A stretch of 64,000 bases of DNA from contig NC_092564.1 of NCBI RefSeq assembly GCF_037975245.1, forward strand, positions 10,020,484 through 10,084,483, in the 5' to 3' direction. The position numbers and the translations under genes were made by a program. Source of the stretch: Apostichopus japonicus. Its lineage: Eukaryota; Echinodermata; Holothuroidea; Aspidochirotida; Stichopodidae. Position 1 is the stretch's first letter. Every line of letters starts with the position of its first letter. The notes below the pieces were generated by a model. The model was not told the DNA's origin. It saw only the letters and a list, made by a program, of their open reading frames with translations, and did no database searches. Shown in pieces: positions 1-12,500 of this stretch.

Positions 1-466
1 TCCATGTGAGGGTTAGTAGTTGGTTCTAGCCTAGCCTACCTCACTGTGTGATGCATGATGCTAAGTACCCAATATGTACGAACTGTGAAGGTTGTGTGAA
101 GGTAAGTAACCAAATGAATGGTAGCCCTCCCTCCTTGTTGTGAAATTAATAATAGCCAGTGCTTACCTGATGTACCCTCTGAAGGTAGGCAGACAAGTGG
201 GGATCATGCCATTTTGGTGATATGTTAGACAGGAGTGGGCAGTCCTAGCTCACCATATGACTAGGTGAAATACTAGGTAATGTTAACCATCACAAGCAAA
301 GTCAGCCATGTAGTTGTGGTCTCTAAAAGTTTGAAGGACTTCTTCCCCCCATTCCCTCCCCTCCCTGTAACCGTTACCCTCCCCCCCATACCACTCTTTA
401 TGTAGTTGATGCAGTGTTTTCTACACACTTCTTCAGTGCTATGATATCTTTATCCTGATTTTACAG

Positions 467-586
467 ATGACATCAATTGTGGGAATGACGATGCATGCAG
501 CCAAGAGGCCACTTGCTTGGATTCAGAGGGAACGTACACATGTGACTGTCAGGACGGTTACCAAGGAAACGGAAGAATTTGCGTTG
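467..586 (+). CDS. Exon: calcium-binding EGF-like module 1
   Basis: Acceptor ttttacag, donor gtaaga. It reads DINCGNDDACS to GRICV with six cysteines and the CLDSEGTYTCDC pattern that carries the Asp/Asn hydroxylation consensus of cbEGF modules. Symmetric phase 1-1, 120 bp. First coding exon recognisable in the window. Confidence 0.87.
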
Positions 587-3500
587 GTAAGAAAAATTTG
601 TAACAGCATTTACAGATATTCACACAGAGGACTGTATAAAACTTCCCAAAGAAGTGACAAAGAGAGTTTACAAGTGATATGAGGGCAAGGAGTTTTAAAG
701 TGACTAGATAGATAGTTCAAATACTTACAAGAGAGTCTTAGATGCATTCAAAATGGTGTACCATGTCTGTATGGAGGCTTCATTGCAAACGTTAAAACAT
801 CATTAACCTCAGAATACAGGGGATTTGGTTTAAACTGCAATTAAAAAACTGGGATATTTAAAATAATAATCTTCAACAAGTTTGTTGAATGTCATATACA
901 GTATTTCCTTGTCAACAGCGCATGAAGGGGGCGGGGGCAGCGTGAAGGGGGAGGTGGCAGGTGGAAGAATGCTGCTGTTTGCTCAAATAATGAATGAATT
1001 TCTTTCCAGCCCCAAGATTATATACTTTACTGTAATGTCATACCGAGGACTTGAAATTTAAATAAAAAGACTATTTGCCTGATATTAATTAATATCAGAC
1101 AAATAGTCTTTCTATTTAAATGTTTAAACAGAGGGTGATTACAGTAGTTATCGCTAGTACTAGCAACAGATTTAACAAATACTTTTCAAGAAAATAAGTC
1201 TTGAGTAGCTCCAGAGAGGTTTTGTGAGGAACCATAGAAATCTGCTTAAATTTGCTGCAAATCTTTGTAGGATGATGAAAATAAATCAATGTATCTCATT
1301 CAGACGGAAAAAGGTAACATTTTTCATATTATTTTGCACTCATTGAAACAACTATCTATGAATTCAAATCAAATTTGAAAATAATCCCTATTGAAACACG
1401 TTTTGAATAGTAAAAGAAATGTCATTTTTTAAATGAATATAATTCAATCAAAATATTGTATCTTTTCAATGTTTGGTGTAGTTCAAACGAAGATGCATAA
1501 TTTTTATGTTTCCATTAAACATGGCGCTCTACGTATCAATGGCTCGACAACTTCTCTGGAGTTTAATCAGATCAGCTCTAGGAAAACCTAAGTTCATAGT
1601 TTGCCGTAATAACTCCCCACTTCTGTCTCTGAAAATATCTTCCTTCTCCTTGAAATTTGCAGACAAGAAGGATTGCCAGGAAGACGATGTTTGTTCAGTT
1701 AATTTTATTTGCCAAGAGGAAGAACCTGGATTCAGCTGTGATTGCCCTGATGGCTTCCAAGTCATCGAGGGCGCCTGCACGGGTAAAGATTTAACTCATT
1801 CATCATCTGACGTCAAATTGCTGCCGTTTCCATGTCATTATTTCTTTGTTTTGTTTTGTCTTTTGTTTATTTATAATTATCCTTCCAGCAGCATCCTTTT
1901 CATCTCTTATAAATAAATTAGATGATATTTTTTTTTAGCCATTTCCTAATTTCTTTGGAAAACAGTTTAGAGGTAATTATTTAAGGAACTTGAAATTTTG
2001 CTAACTTTGCTGGCACATGAATAGTCACTGTGAGGTTGGTATTTTGTTGTCTTGTGCGGCAAGTGTTTGGGGAAGGAGTTTGATGTTTTCAGCCCAAACA
2101 GAAATGCTAACACATTTTCAATAAAGACAAGAACTGCAATTGCAATATCAATGCCTTTTGCAATACTTTTAAGTTGCATTAAATGGATTGTAGTCTGTCC
2201 TAGCATAGTTGGCATTATATTTAGCATCAAGCATTTAGTCAGTCCCTACTAATATATCATAGTGTATATATGTCATAGTGTATATAGTGGACATGTTGTC
2301 AGCCTCAAGAAACTGCAATCAGGGATCTTCTACTATGATTATTTGATTTTGTGAATCCCTTTTTCTTGATAATGGTGATAAAAGTTCATTCTAACTTTAA
2401 TATAGATTCTAGCTTCACAGCTTTTTTCTCCATTCAGTTTTTTAAATTTCTTTATATTTTATCATAGATATCAATGAATGCGATCTTGATCCTTGCCTGG
2501 ATGAAGCAACATGCTACAATACCGAAGGGTCCTTTCACTGTCAGTGTCCAGGTGGGTTCCAAGGGGATGGCCGGCCGAGTGCCTCTGGATGTCAGGACAT
2601 CGATGAATGCCAGACAAGGACTGCTAGATGTCCTGCTAGGTCAGATTGTGTCAACGAAGAAGGCAGTTACGTATGCATCTGTCAGCTGGGGTATGAACTC
2701 ATTGGAGAACTTTGTGTTGGTAAGTAATTCTAAATATCAAATTAATATTTCTACCCCATTACCCCCACCGCCTCTCAAACACCTTCCCCTACGCAATGTC
2801 TCCGAGCTTTGGTGCTTATGACCAAGCTATGAGGCTAATGACCGAGCTATGAGGTTAATGACCGAGCTAAGAGTTTAATGACCGAGCTAAGAGTTTAATG
2901 ACCGAGCTATGAGGCTAATGACAGAGCTATGTGGCTAATGTTCGAGCTGAGAGTTTAATGACCGAGCTGGGAGTTTAATGACCTAGTTATGTGGTAAATG
3001 ACCGAGCTTTGAGGTTAATGACCGAGCTATAAGGTTAATGACCGAGCTATAAGGTTATTGACCGAGCTAAGAGTTTAATGACAGAGCTATGAGGTTAATG
3101 ACCGAGCTTTGAGTTTAATGACTGAGCTAAGAGTTTAATGACTGAGCTATGAGACTAATGACCGAGTTATGAGGTTAATGACAGAGCAATGAGGTTAATG
3201 ACCGAGCTTTGAGGTTAATGACCCAGCTAAGAGGTTAATGACCGAGCTATGAGGTTATTGACCGAGCTTAGAGTTTAATGACCGTGCTATGTGGCTAATG
3301 ACCGAGCTATGAGGTTAATGACAGAGCTATGTGGCTAATGACCAAGCTAACAGTTAAATGACCGAGCTATGGTGTTAGTGACCAAGCTAGGAGGTTAATG
3401 ACCGAGCTATAAGGTTAATTACCGGTACAAATTGAGGCAACAAAACAACAAGCAAACAAACTAAAGCAGGAACATTGTTTAACTTGAGGGCTTTTAATTG

Positions 3501-6500
3501 TTTCAATGTATGAAAGATGACCTTGTTTTATATGAAAGATAAAAATAGAAAACCTGAGAGCAATGAAGTTGATACTCGATGTTATTATAATATAGAAGAC
3601 ATGCCAGGTAATGTAGCAATCATTTTAATCTAACACTTTACCATGTATGATAGTGTGTTTCTGACAGCAAATCGTTGCTTCTGGTGCTTGGGATAATTTG
3701 AAGAAATTACATGAGAGCTAAGGAGTATTTCAAGTCAATCTCTCACACACTTTGAAACAGATATCTTCAAATTAGCTCAGTTGATCAGTGGACAGACTGT
3801 CAACAAATCACAGTCGATGACTATAAAACTCAGTGGTGTTGCTAGGGAACATTTGTGATGTATTAATTCACATCATTCTTCCTTTCTGCCTCTGTTGTTT
3901 ATTATCACAGACATTGACGAATGCAAGGACTCGAGGCTACATGACTGTGCCCTGAACTCCTCCTGTGTTAATATCCCAGGGACGTTCACCTGCCAGTGTA
4001 ATCCAGGATTCTTCAGTTACATCAGTCTAGGACAAAATGGAATCTGTGAAGGTAAAGAAGTGGTCAATTATATAACTATAAATTGGCTGTACACTTAACG
4101 AAAAGGGGATGGCATATAGTTTGCAAGTTTTAAAGACTTCTGGTTTTTAAAAGGAGTCTGTAATTATAACAATCATCAATAGGATCATTACTTTTCTTTA
4201 TCTTTGTCCCATTTGTTTGCAGATCTGGGCTAATTTGAATATATGCAAATGATGCTGCATGAATATTTCATATATTGAAGCCTCATGCAAGCAGATCAGA
4301 AAAATTCAAAAGTATTTCTGTTAGAAGTATCTCAAAGTAGAATGAATATATTATAACTGTAATAAAGTTTGAAGCGTTGAATTATTTTGGTAAAATTTTC
4401 AATGAGATTATAAGGATTATTTTTATTTATTACCAGAGCCAAAATCATTTATCCTAATACATTTGGTTTTCAGATATCGATGAATGTGCGCTGGGGGTTC
4501 AAGACTGCTCGTTGAATGCTGAATGCAACAATGTGGCTGGCAGCTTTATTTGCACCTGTAAGGAAGGTTTCCACGGAGATGGCAAAACTTGTCAAGGTAA
4601 CACGATGTGATCAGGAACGTTATAAATAGCCATTTGCATTAATTTAACAGCGAGTAAGAATCATTGGATTTATCTGTTGATAGTCTCAGACAGCCTGTGA
4701 CCAAAACAACCGTAATGCAGTTATCAAGATTTGAGATGTGTGAACATTTTCTGATACAAGTATAGATTTTAAAGGCATAATTTTAGTCTTCATATGTTAA
4801 AGTCAAAGAAAAACATAAACACTTATCTAAGTACTAGTAATGTCCCTGTTGCTATTCCTGGTTTCAAGATAATCAGCTTTGAATTATGCTGAATCTCCCG
4901 AACGTACCTTTGAAGAATCAATTGATGAACGCGATTGGCTCCTCAGTGCAGGTCTAACCTACTAATATAGCCATTGTATCATCACTTGTCTAGTTCACAA
5001 TATTACAATACCTCGAGTTTTCTTACAATGTAATTCTCCACAATCGCATGCATATCATTTGGTGAATTGCTGGGAGAATGGGGATGGGTACATTAACATT
5101 ATGAACTATTGGAGAGTTTAAATGTCACAACAATTGATCGTCAGACTTATAACTATCATGTTAACATTTGTAGATTCACCTGAAGTCCTTGACGGGTTAT
5201 TCCATTAAGTACTGACGATGTATCTTTAACAGATTTCAAGGCCTGTCCGCCATGGATTCCAGCCTTTCTTCGCGCTTTCTTCATAATAAATATTGGTATT
5301 TTTGTCCTTTTCTTCTGCTCTTTAGATGTTGATGAATGCGCCACGAGTCGGCCATGCTCTCAGCAAGCACTTCGAAGTTGCATGAACCGGGTTGGAAGTT
5401 ACAGATGTATTTGCCAGATTGGCTACTATGAAAATAGTCAGGGTATTTGTTCAGGTGAGGAAGAACTTACCTAATTCCTAAGATTATAATTGGACAGATT
5501 TTTGTTAAAGTTTGAAAAGTTTTGCATTTAGAACGAAAATTTAAAGAAAAGTTTAGTATAAACTGTGCACGGATAGAATTGTATCTGTTTTGTAAAATAA
5601 ATGAACTCTGTGCCTGTTGTGTCAATTTTACAAAATAGATCAGCCTATCATACACACATTTAAGTAATGATTGTTTATTATTATCAATTTTTCTTAGAGT
5701 GACCAGGGTTTCATTACTGATACATTGTTTTTTCAGGATTTGCTTCTTTAACATAGTTATGGTAATGCATGTATGTATGCAGTAATTGACATATTTATTT
5801 TGTTCTCGTAGAATCCAATACCATTGAGCTGAGCGTTGAATTCTCAGACATTAAAGGCCTAAAGACCAGATATTTCTATGACCTCATCACAGAGGAATCT
5901 CTTGACCGCCTCTCAAATGATGTAAGTTTTATTAGTTATGAAAGAGAGCAAAGAAAATTATGACTAGAACTGGGATATGTACCAGTGACCTCTGGGTTAA
6001 AAGCGTGTAGTGACCTCTTGGGTTCATACCCATAGAATTTCATAGAATTAGAATATTATGTCGATTATTTTACATATATACACTTACTTTTAACCATATA
6101 GCATCCATCAAGTCGAGTGAGCAACTTTCCCTGTGAATTCTGTGATTTTTTTCTGTCCATCGGTTATTACTAATAAAAAGGTAGCAAGCATCAGCAGTTA
6201 TTGGCAATTATGACTTCAGCCCTAATTCTTATATGCACATTAGGTTTGTCTTGGAACCCTTAGCAGTGACATCTTGGGTTTTCAATAAGTCAATTGATGT
6301 TCTATTTTGCTTTTGGAAATCAGAAATACCCAAAATTTAAGATAGTGATCTATGATTCTCCATTTATGACCATGTCGAGGAGACAAGTTTCGGAAAATGA
6401 TTTGTAGTTGACCCATGTTAAAGTATTGTTGTTTTCATATTACACTCTGACAATTGTCAGGATGTTGCCATCGGATGTATACCACTGAACAAACAATATT

Positions 6501-9500
6501 GTGTCACTAAGTGCATTGAATCACCAAATACTTTCAATCCTCACCAAGCTTTGACGATAGTTTTACAATCTCTTTCAAGGTCACAGTCTTGTTTGCCAAC
6601 TCTGATGCTTCTGACCATGTCCATGATGTCTCGGTGCTGAGCATGACCAGGTCAGCGACAGATTCGGCCGTAGTCATCATCAGGGTAGACTTTGACTTGA
6701 GAGCCAACATGACCATCCAAACAGCCACTGGAATGTTCGGTGAACTCTTGCAGGGACGACGTAACAACATTGTACCTCCGGACAGCATTGTAATCAAATA
6801 TGATGTGTATTATGCAGGTAAGGAGCTTCATATCATCCACAGTGGCAGTAGGGGTATTACAAATAAACTTGAAACTTGAAACAAAGGTAGCCTGGGTACA
6901 GAGACTTGCCATCTAGAAACATTGGTCAAGGGGACAACGTTGTACTCAACTATGATGTGTATTACGCAGGTAACAACTTTATATCAACCAGAATGATAGA
7001 TGGGTACTAAATTGCATATTAGTTACAGGGAATTAGGTAAAGGGAATTAGGTACAGGGAATTATGTACAGGGATTTTTGAAACATTAATCCAACACACTA
7101 TTGTTCTCCACTATAATGTGTATTCTGCAGGGCAGGTAACAACTTAGAGACTGTCGTTAGGGGTATTCAATGTGTTCTTGGTACATATACAATTGCCACC
7201 CAACAGAAACATGAACCCATGATGTGTATTATGCAGGTAACAACTTAATGTCATCCAGAATGACATTAAAGGGTAATATTCAAATATATATAGTTACTAC
7301 TGATGATTTGCCATCTAAAAACATTGGCCATATGAGCCTGCTGTATTTTGGTCTTTCCCATGTGCTTCATCAGTTTATCTGTCACGGTAACCTTCTACAT
7401 CTATCTTCAAAGTGTAAGCATAGTAAAATTAGAGTGAAATCTCAGGCCTATGTAGAAACTGTATTCTCAAAGGCTGAGGAATGAAACCCTCTGCAATGCT
7501 TTACAATGATCATAGGTTACTTATCTAAAACAAAACCAAAAATCCTTTTAAAGCAAATTTTGAGAAACATTCAAAGAAATATCGAGTATTCTACCTTATA
7601 AAGATGGAAAGTGGCATTTTTTTACATGAGTCTAATAATATTTAACCTGAATATTTAGCTGTATGTTTAATATGGTGATGTTGTGGCCAAGCTAAGCTAA
7701 CCTCATATTTGGGGTATTTAAGTTTAGATATTTTGTTTAATTGGCATAAAATGAGTCACACACACATAGCTAGTGTATAACCCTCAATACAGTATTATTC
7801 CTACACAGTTTTCCTTTTCGTCATCTTCTTTCGTTCTTCTTTTTCACAGAAGAGAATCCTTGCCTCAGCGGTGACCACGGTTGCTTTGAGGCCGGCTACA
7901 GTCACTGCCTGCCGGTCAGAGGTGGAGGCTACGAGTGCTCCGACTGCCAAGCCGGTTTCAGGAACGACAATGGCGCTTGCGTCCCGGATCCTTGCCAGAA
8001 CGGAGAGAGCGACTGTACGGACAGATACTTTGCCAGCTGCGTCTACGCCGAGCAGGGACAGTTCACCTGCGAGGATTGCCTGCAGGGCTTCATACAGGAG
8101 GAGACCTCCTGCGTGCCGGATCCCTGCCAGGCAGGACAGAGGATGTGCGAAAGGTTGAATTTCGTTCGGTGCATCCCCGACGGTAACAACCAGTATCACT
8201 GTCAGACCTGTAAGACTGGATTCAGACTGGAAAATGGAGCTTGTGTCTCTGAAATTAGTAAGTATCAATGAAATGAGTCTACACATTCACAAGTTTTCAC
8301 TCGTGTGTGTCTGTGTGAGTGGTCGGGTAGGGTTTTGTGTGCATCAATGGGAGGGGTGGGGTGGGGTTGGGTAGGGATTTGTGTGTGTCTGTGGGAGGGG
8401 TGGGGTAGGGTAGGGATTTGTGTGTCTGTGTGAGGGGTGGGATAGGGTATTCTGTGCATCTGTGGGAGGGGTGGGGTAGGGTTTTGTGTGCGTCTGTGGG
8501 AGGGTGGGGTAGGGTTTTGTGTGCGTCTGTGGGAGGGTGGGGTAGGGTTTTGTGTGCGTCTGTGGGAGGGGTGGGATAGGGATTTGTGTGTGTCTGTGTG
8601 AGGGGTGGGGTAGGGTAGGGTTTTCTGTGCATCTGTGGGACAGGTGGGGTAGGGTTTTGTGTGCGTCTGTAGGAGGGGTGGGATAGGGATTTGTGTGTGT
8701 CTGTGTGAGGGGTGGGGTAGGGTAGGGTTTTCTGTGCATCTGTGGGACAGGTGGGTAGGGTTTTCTGTGCGTCTGTGGGACGGGTGGGGTAGGATTTTGT
8801 GTGCATCTGTGGGAGGGGTGGGGTAGGGATTTGTGTGTGTCTGTGTGTGGGGTGGGGTCCGGTAGGGTTTTGTGTGCGTCTGTGGGAGAAGTGGGGTACT
8901 GTTTTGTATGTGTCTGTGTGAGGGGTCTGGTAGGGTTTTGTGTGTGTCTGTGTGAGGGTGGGGTAGGGTTTTGTGTGTGTCTGTGGGAGGGGTGGGGTAG
9001 GGTTTTGTGTGCGTCTATGGGAGGGGTGGGACAGGGTTTTGTGTGTGTCTGTGTGAGGGTGGGGAAGGGTATTGTGTGTGTCTATGGGAGGGGTGGGGTA
9101 GGGTTTTGTGTGCATCTATGGGAGGGGTGGGGAAGGGTTTTGTGTGTGTCTGTGTGAGGGTGGGGTAGGGTTTTGTGTGTCTATGGAAGGGGTAGGGTAG
9201 GGTTTTGTGTGTGTCTATGGGAGGGGTGGGGTAGGGTTTTGTGTGTGTCTGTGTGAGGGTGGGGTAGGGTTTTGTGTGTGACTATGGGAGGGGTGGGGTA
9301 GGGTTTTGTGTGTGTCTGTGGGAGTGTGGGGTAGGGTTCTGTCTGTGTTCTTTTTACCTTCTTCATTCTTTGTTTTATTTCGTTACTACAAGACTGATAT
9401 ATGATGTAAAAGCTTCAACGTTGAATAACTCATTGCCCCAAAAAGTAAAATGCTTTTCTTGAATGACAAATTTGTTACACTGGAATAACCCAAGAGGTGT

Positions 9501-12500
9501 AAATATATAAGGTACACTAGAGGTAAAAGCAGAAGTGGGTGAGAATATATAAACAGCAAAATTTCTCTTGAAATTGCTTACCTGCAACTTTGATGTTTTA
9601 AGTAGAATACCCTATCTGTTTGGTGTGTTCCTGGTTTCATGATTTTGCTAGCTGTTGTGGTTTCTCACTGCATGGCACACCCGGCACAGAAGTGGTTAAA
9701 TAAGATTTGTCCACCAGGGCTGGATAGCTTGGTTAGTAGTAGCACACAGAACTTGTAATCCTTTAGTCTCTGGTTCAAATGCTGCTGTTCTTTCGGCCAA
9801 TACTTTCTTTGCTCTATCAAATTGTTGTAAATTATGTTTGCCCATAGGCGTAGAGTGCGGGGGGGGGGGGCTGCAGCTCCCCTGAACCAAATATTTTTGT
9901 AAAAATTCGAGCAATATGCTGAGGATTTTTCGGGCACCTACTGAAAGAAAAATAAATTGCAATGATGTAGGTAAAGGAAATCAATAGTTTAAAAAAAAAT
10001 CCTTGGTAATTAAAATAAATTCTAAGCTTGGCCGACTAATTTGCCATTTCGGTAATAACACAGCAAATGTTTGTATGTAATTGGCATGCTATGTAATAAC
10101 CGATGCATGCCTATACGGTATGTACGTTGACATGTTGAAAAATTTTGGTTAAATATTTCGGGCAAGTGGTTACAGCCCCCCCAATCATACGCCTACGCCT
10201 ATGTGTTTGCCTGTCAGTTTTCTGTTAGATGCTTTATGTTGATTTACCTTGAGCAGTCGTAAGCAACAAGCCGCGTTTAAAGTGTTTGTTAACAGAGTGT
10301 CTGCTTGTCTCGTCCACAGGAAACAATCCTTGCGCATCGGGCGCAAATAACTGCCAAGCAAATAACTTCCAAACCTGCGTATTCGACGATGAGGGGCTCT
10401 TCCATTGTGAGGACTGTCTCCCCGGTTACCGTCACGAAGGGAACGAATGCACTACGGATCCCTGTCAGTTACATCAAGACAACTGCAATGAGCGTAACTT
10501 TGATCGCTGCCTGTTCACGACCGGCGGGGGATTTACTTGCAGCCTGTGTAAGGCAGGTTATAACCAGCAAGGAGCAGAGTGTATCAGAGATGGTGAGCTA
10601 ATTACCATAGCAACTAGCAAATGTTTTAGACTTGGGATAAGTTGTGAACTTGTGAGTTTGCTAATGTGGACATTTCAATGGATATTCTGTAATTTGTGAT
10701 AAGTTTTTAAGAACTTATGCCCCCCCCCCCCAAAAAAAACCCAAAAAATGATACCAGCCCTTTTCATAATTTTTGATATATACTGACTTGTTTTGACAAA
10801 AACAAATTGGAATTTCATCTGATGATTTTTGGTTTTTTTTCTATGGTCACATTTCAAAGAGATGGCCTGTAAATTGTGATAATTTTCTAAAGCTACTTAT
10901 TCCAGCCATGTTTATGACAGTTGTCTTTACTAGATATCATTGATATTTATTTAGTATAGTTTCAGAGCAGCTAAGATCCCCCAGAAAGCAACATATTGCA
11001 CCCCAAAATCCAAGTCGGGGGGCCGATAAAAACTGAATTGTTCTCTCATAGTTTGTACCATGAACCTGTACCCACATATGATATACTTGTTACCTGAACC
11101 ATGTACTACAATACCATCTGTACTTCCAACATAGCAACCTAGAGTACACTTTCACTCATTCTGATACTAATATCCCTTTCTCCAGATACCAGTACCCTAA
11201 AGCGTTATCGTGGGAAGTTGAAAATTTTGTCGGTTAATAATTCCGAGGCATTAGCAGTATTCCAGCCTGGTCTGTCAGAGGTCAACTCGGATGTCTTCAG
11301 GGTTTACGAGCAACAAGTCTGCTCAATAGTGAGTAACGGCATTCTTTGGGTTGGGGTCCAGCGTTCCAGCGTACTAATATATTGTTAGTGATAGTCAGAG
11401 AAGGATGGGTTACTAATAAATAAGTTATTTGAATATATTCCCTTCATTGTAATTTGTTTTTCACCCTCTGATATGGCAGGGGAGTGGGTGGGGGAGGGAG
11501 GAGGGTGTGGCTGACATGCAAATATTCACATGAAAATAGTTTTAACCAATAAACTGGAACTTTTGAAAAGAAAAGTCACTGAAGGCTGCTGAAAAATAAA
11601 AAGCTTGTCACGAATAACATGTTAGAATGATAAAACAATTAGTTTATTGACTTAACAATATTTGTAAAATCTACAGGAATCAGGTACCAGTGTCAATTTT
11701 TTTTCTCTCTTTCTGACGACATTAATGATTATTTTCCAAACAGCTAATAAAAAAATGAAATATATTGTCTATTTCTGTGACAGTAGTATGCAACTAACAA
11801 GATTTTTTCAAGGGAGGGTGTCATTGTTAACATTGTCGATTCTCTGCTGAATTTCACAGGTCAATGACGTCATACCCAGCCATAGCGACTTGCTGAGAGG
11901 TGGTTCCAAGGACTGTTTTGTGTTTTCATTCCTGAATGGCTCCATCATCACCTATCTGGCTCTTGATTTCACACAGACCAGCAGGTCTATAGATCTCAGC
12001 TCCGAAATAAGTCGTGCTCTCACCAGTGGCGGCACATCGCTGCCAGAAGGTCTGCTATTGGCTCGCAGCGACGGACGAGCTAACATTCTGGTCGATTCTT
12101 CGTCCATTGAAGTCATAGGCAAGTGCTAATAAAGTTCTGCTCTCAGTATACAGAGGCGCTCTTCTGAGAATATCTTTTGGATTCTTATCACTACCTGTTA
12201 AAATAGCTTTTCTGCATGTATTTAGGCATGCAGGAGTTATGGCTGGTGTTCTGTGTAGTGTGTTATTAAGAAAACCAGCCCTTAAAGAACATAGGAATAA
12301 AACTTGAAACTATCTTTTAACGATAGATTTAATTTGTCTATGATAAAGGCTGCAGAATGTGACCAGATATTTTGCCCTAACAATGAGTTAGTTGCACAAT
12401 TCAGTCAAATTGACACGTATCTTATGTTTACCATCTTATGTTTATCATATGTTTACTCAACTATATATCTGAAGGATGACAACTCTAAAATAAAAAATAT

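Noticed and set aside
1-101. Possible upstream EGF exon ending at a strong donor (gtaagt at 102)
   Set aside because: The phase-1 frames contain stops and the cysteine pattern is not EGF-like.
5467-5754. Minus-strand 95-residue frame in an EGF/SEA intron
   Set aside because: Lys/Gln/Ile-rich chance frame without homology signs.
8297-9115. Long minus-strand frame coding THTKPYPTPP-like repeats
   Set aside because: It is the antisense of the G-rich satellite. The frame is open because of unit composition; no splice, start or domain evidence.
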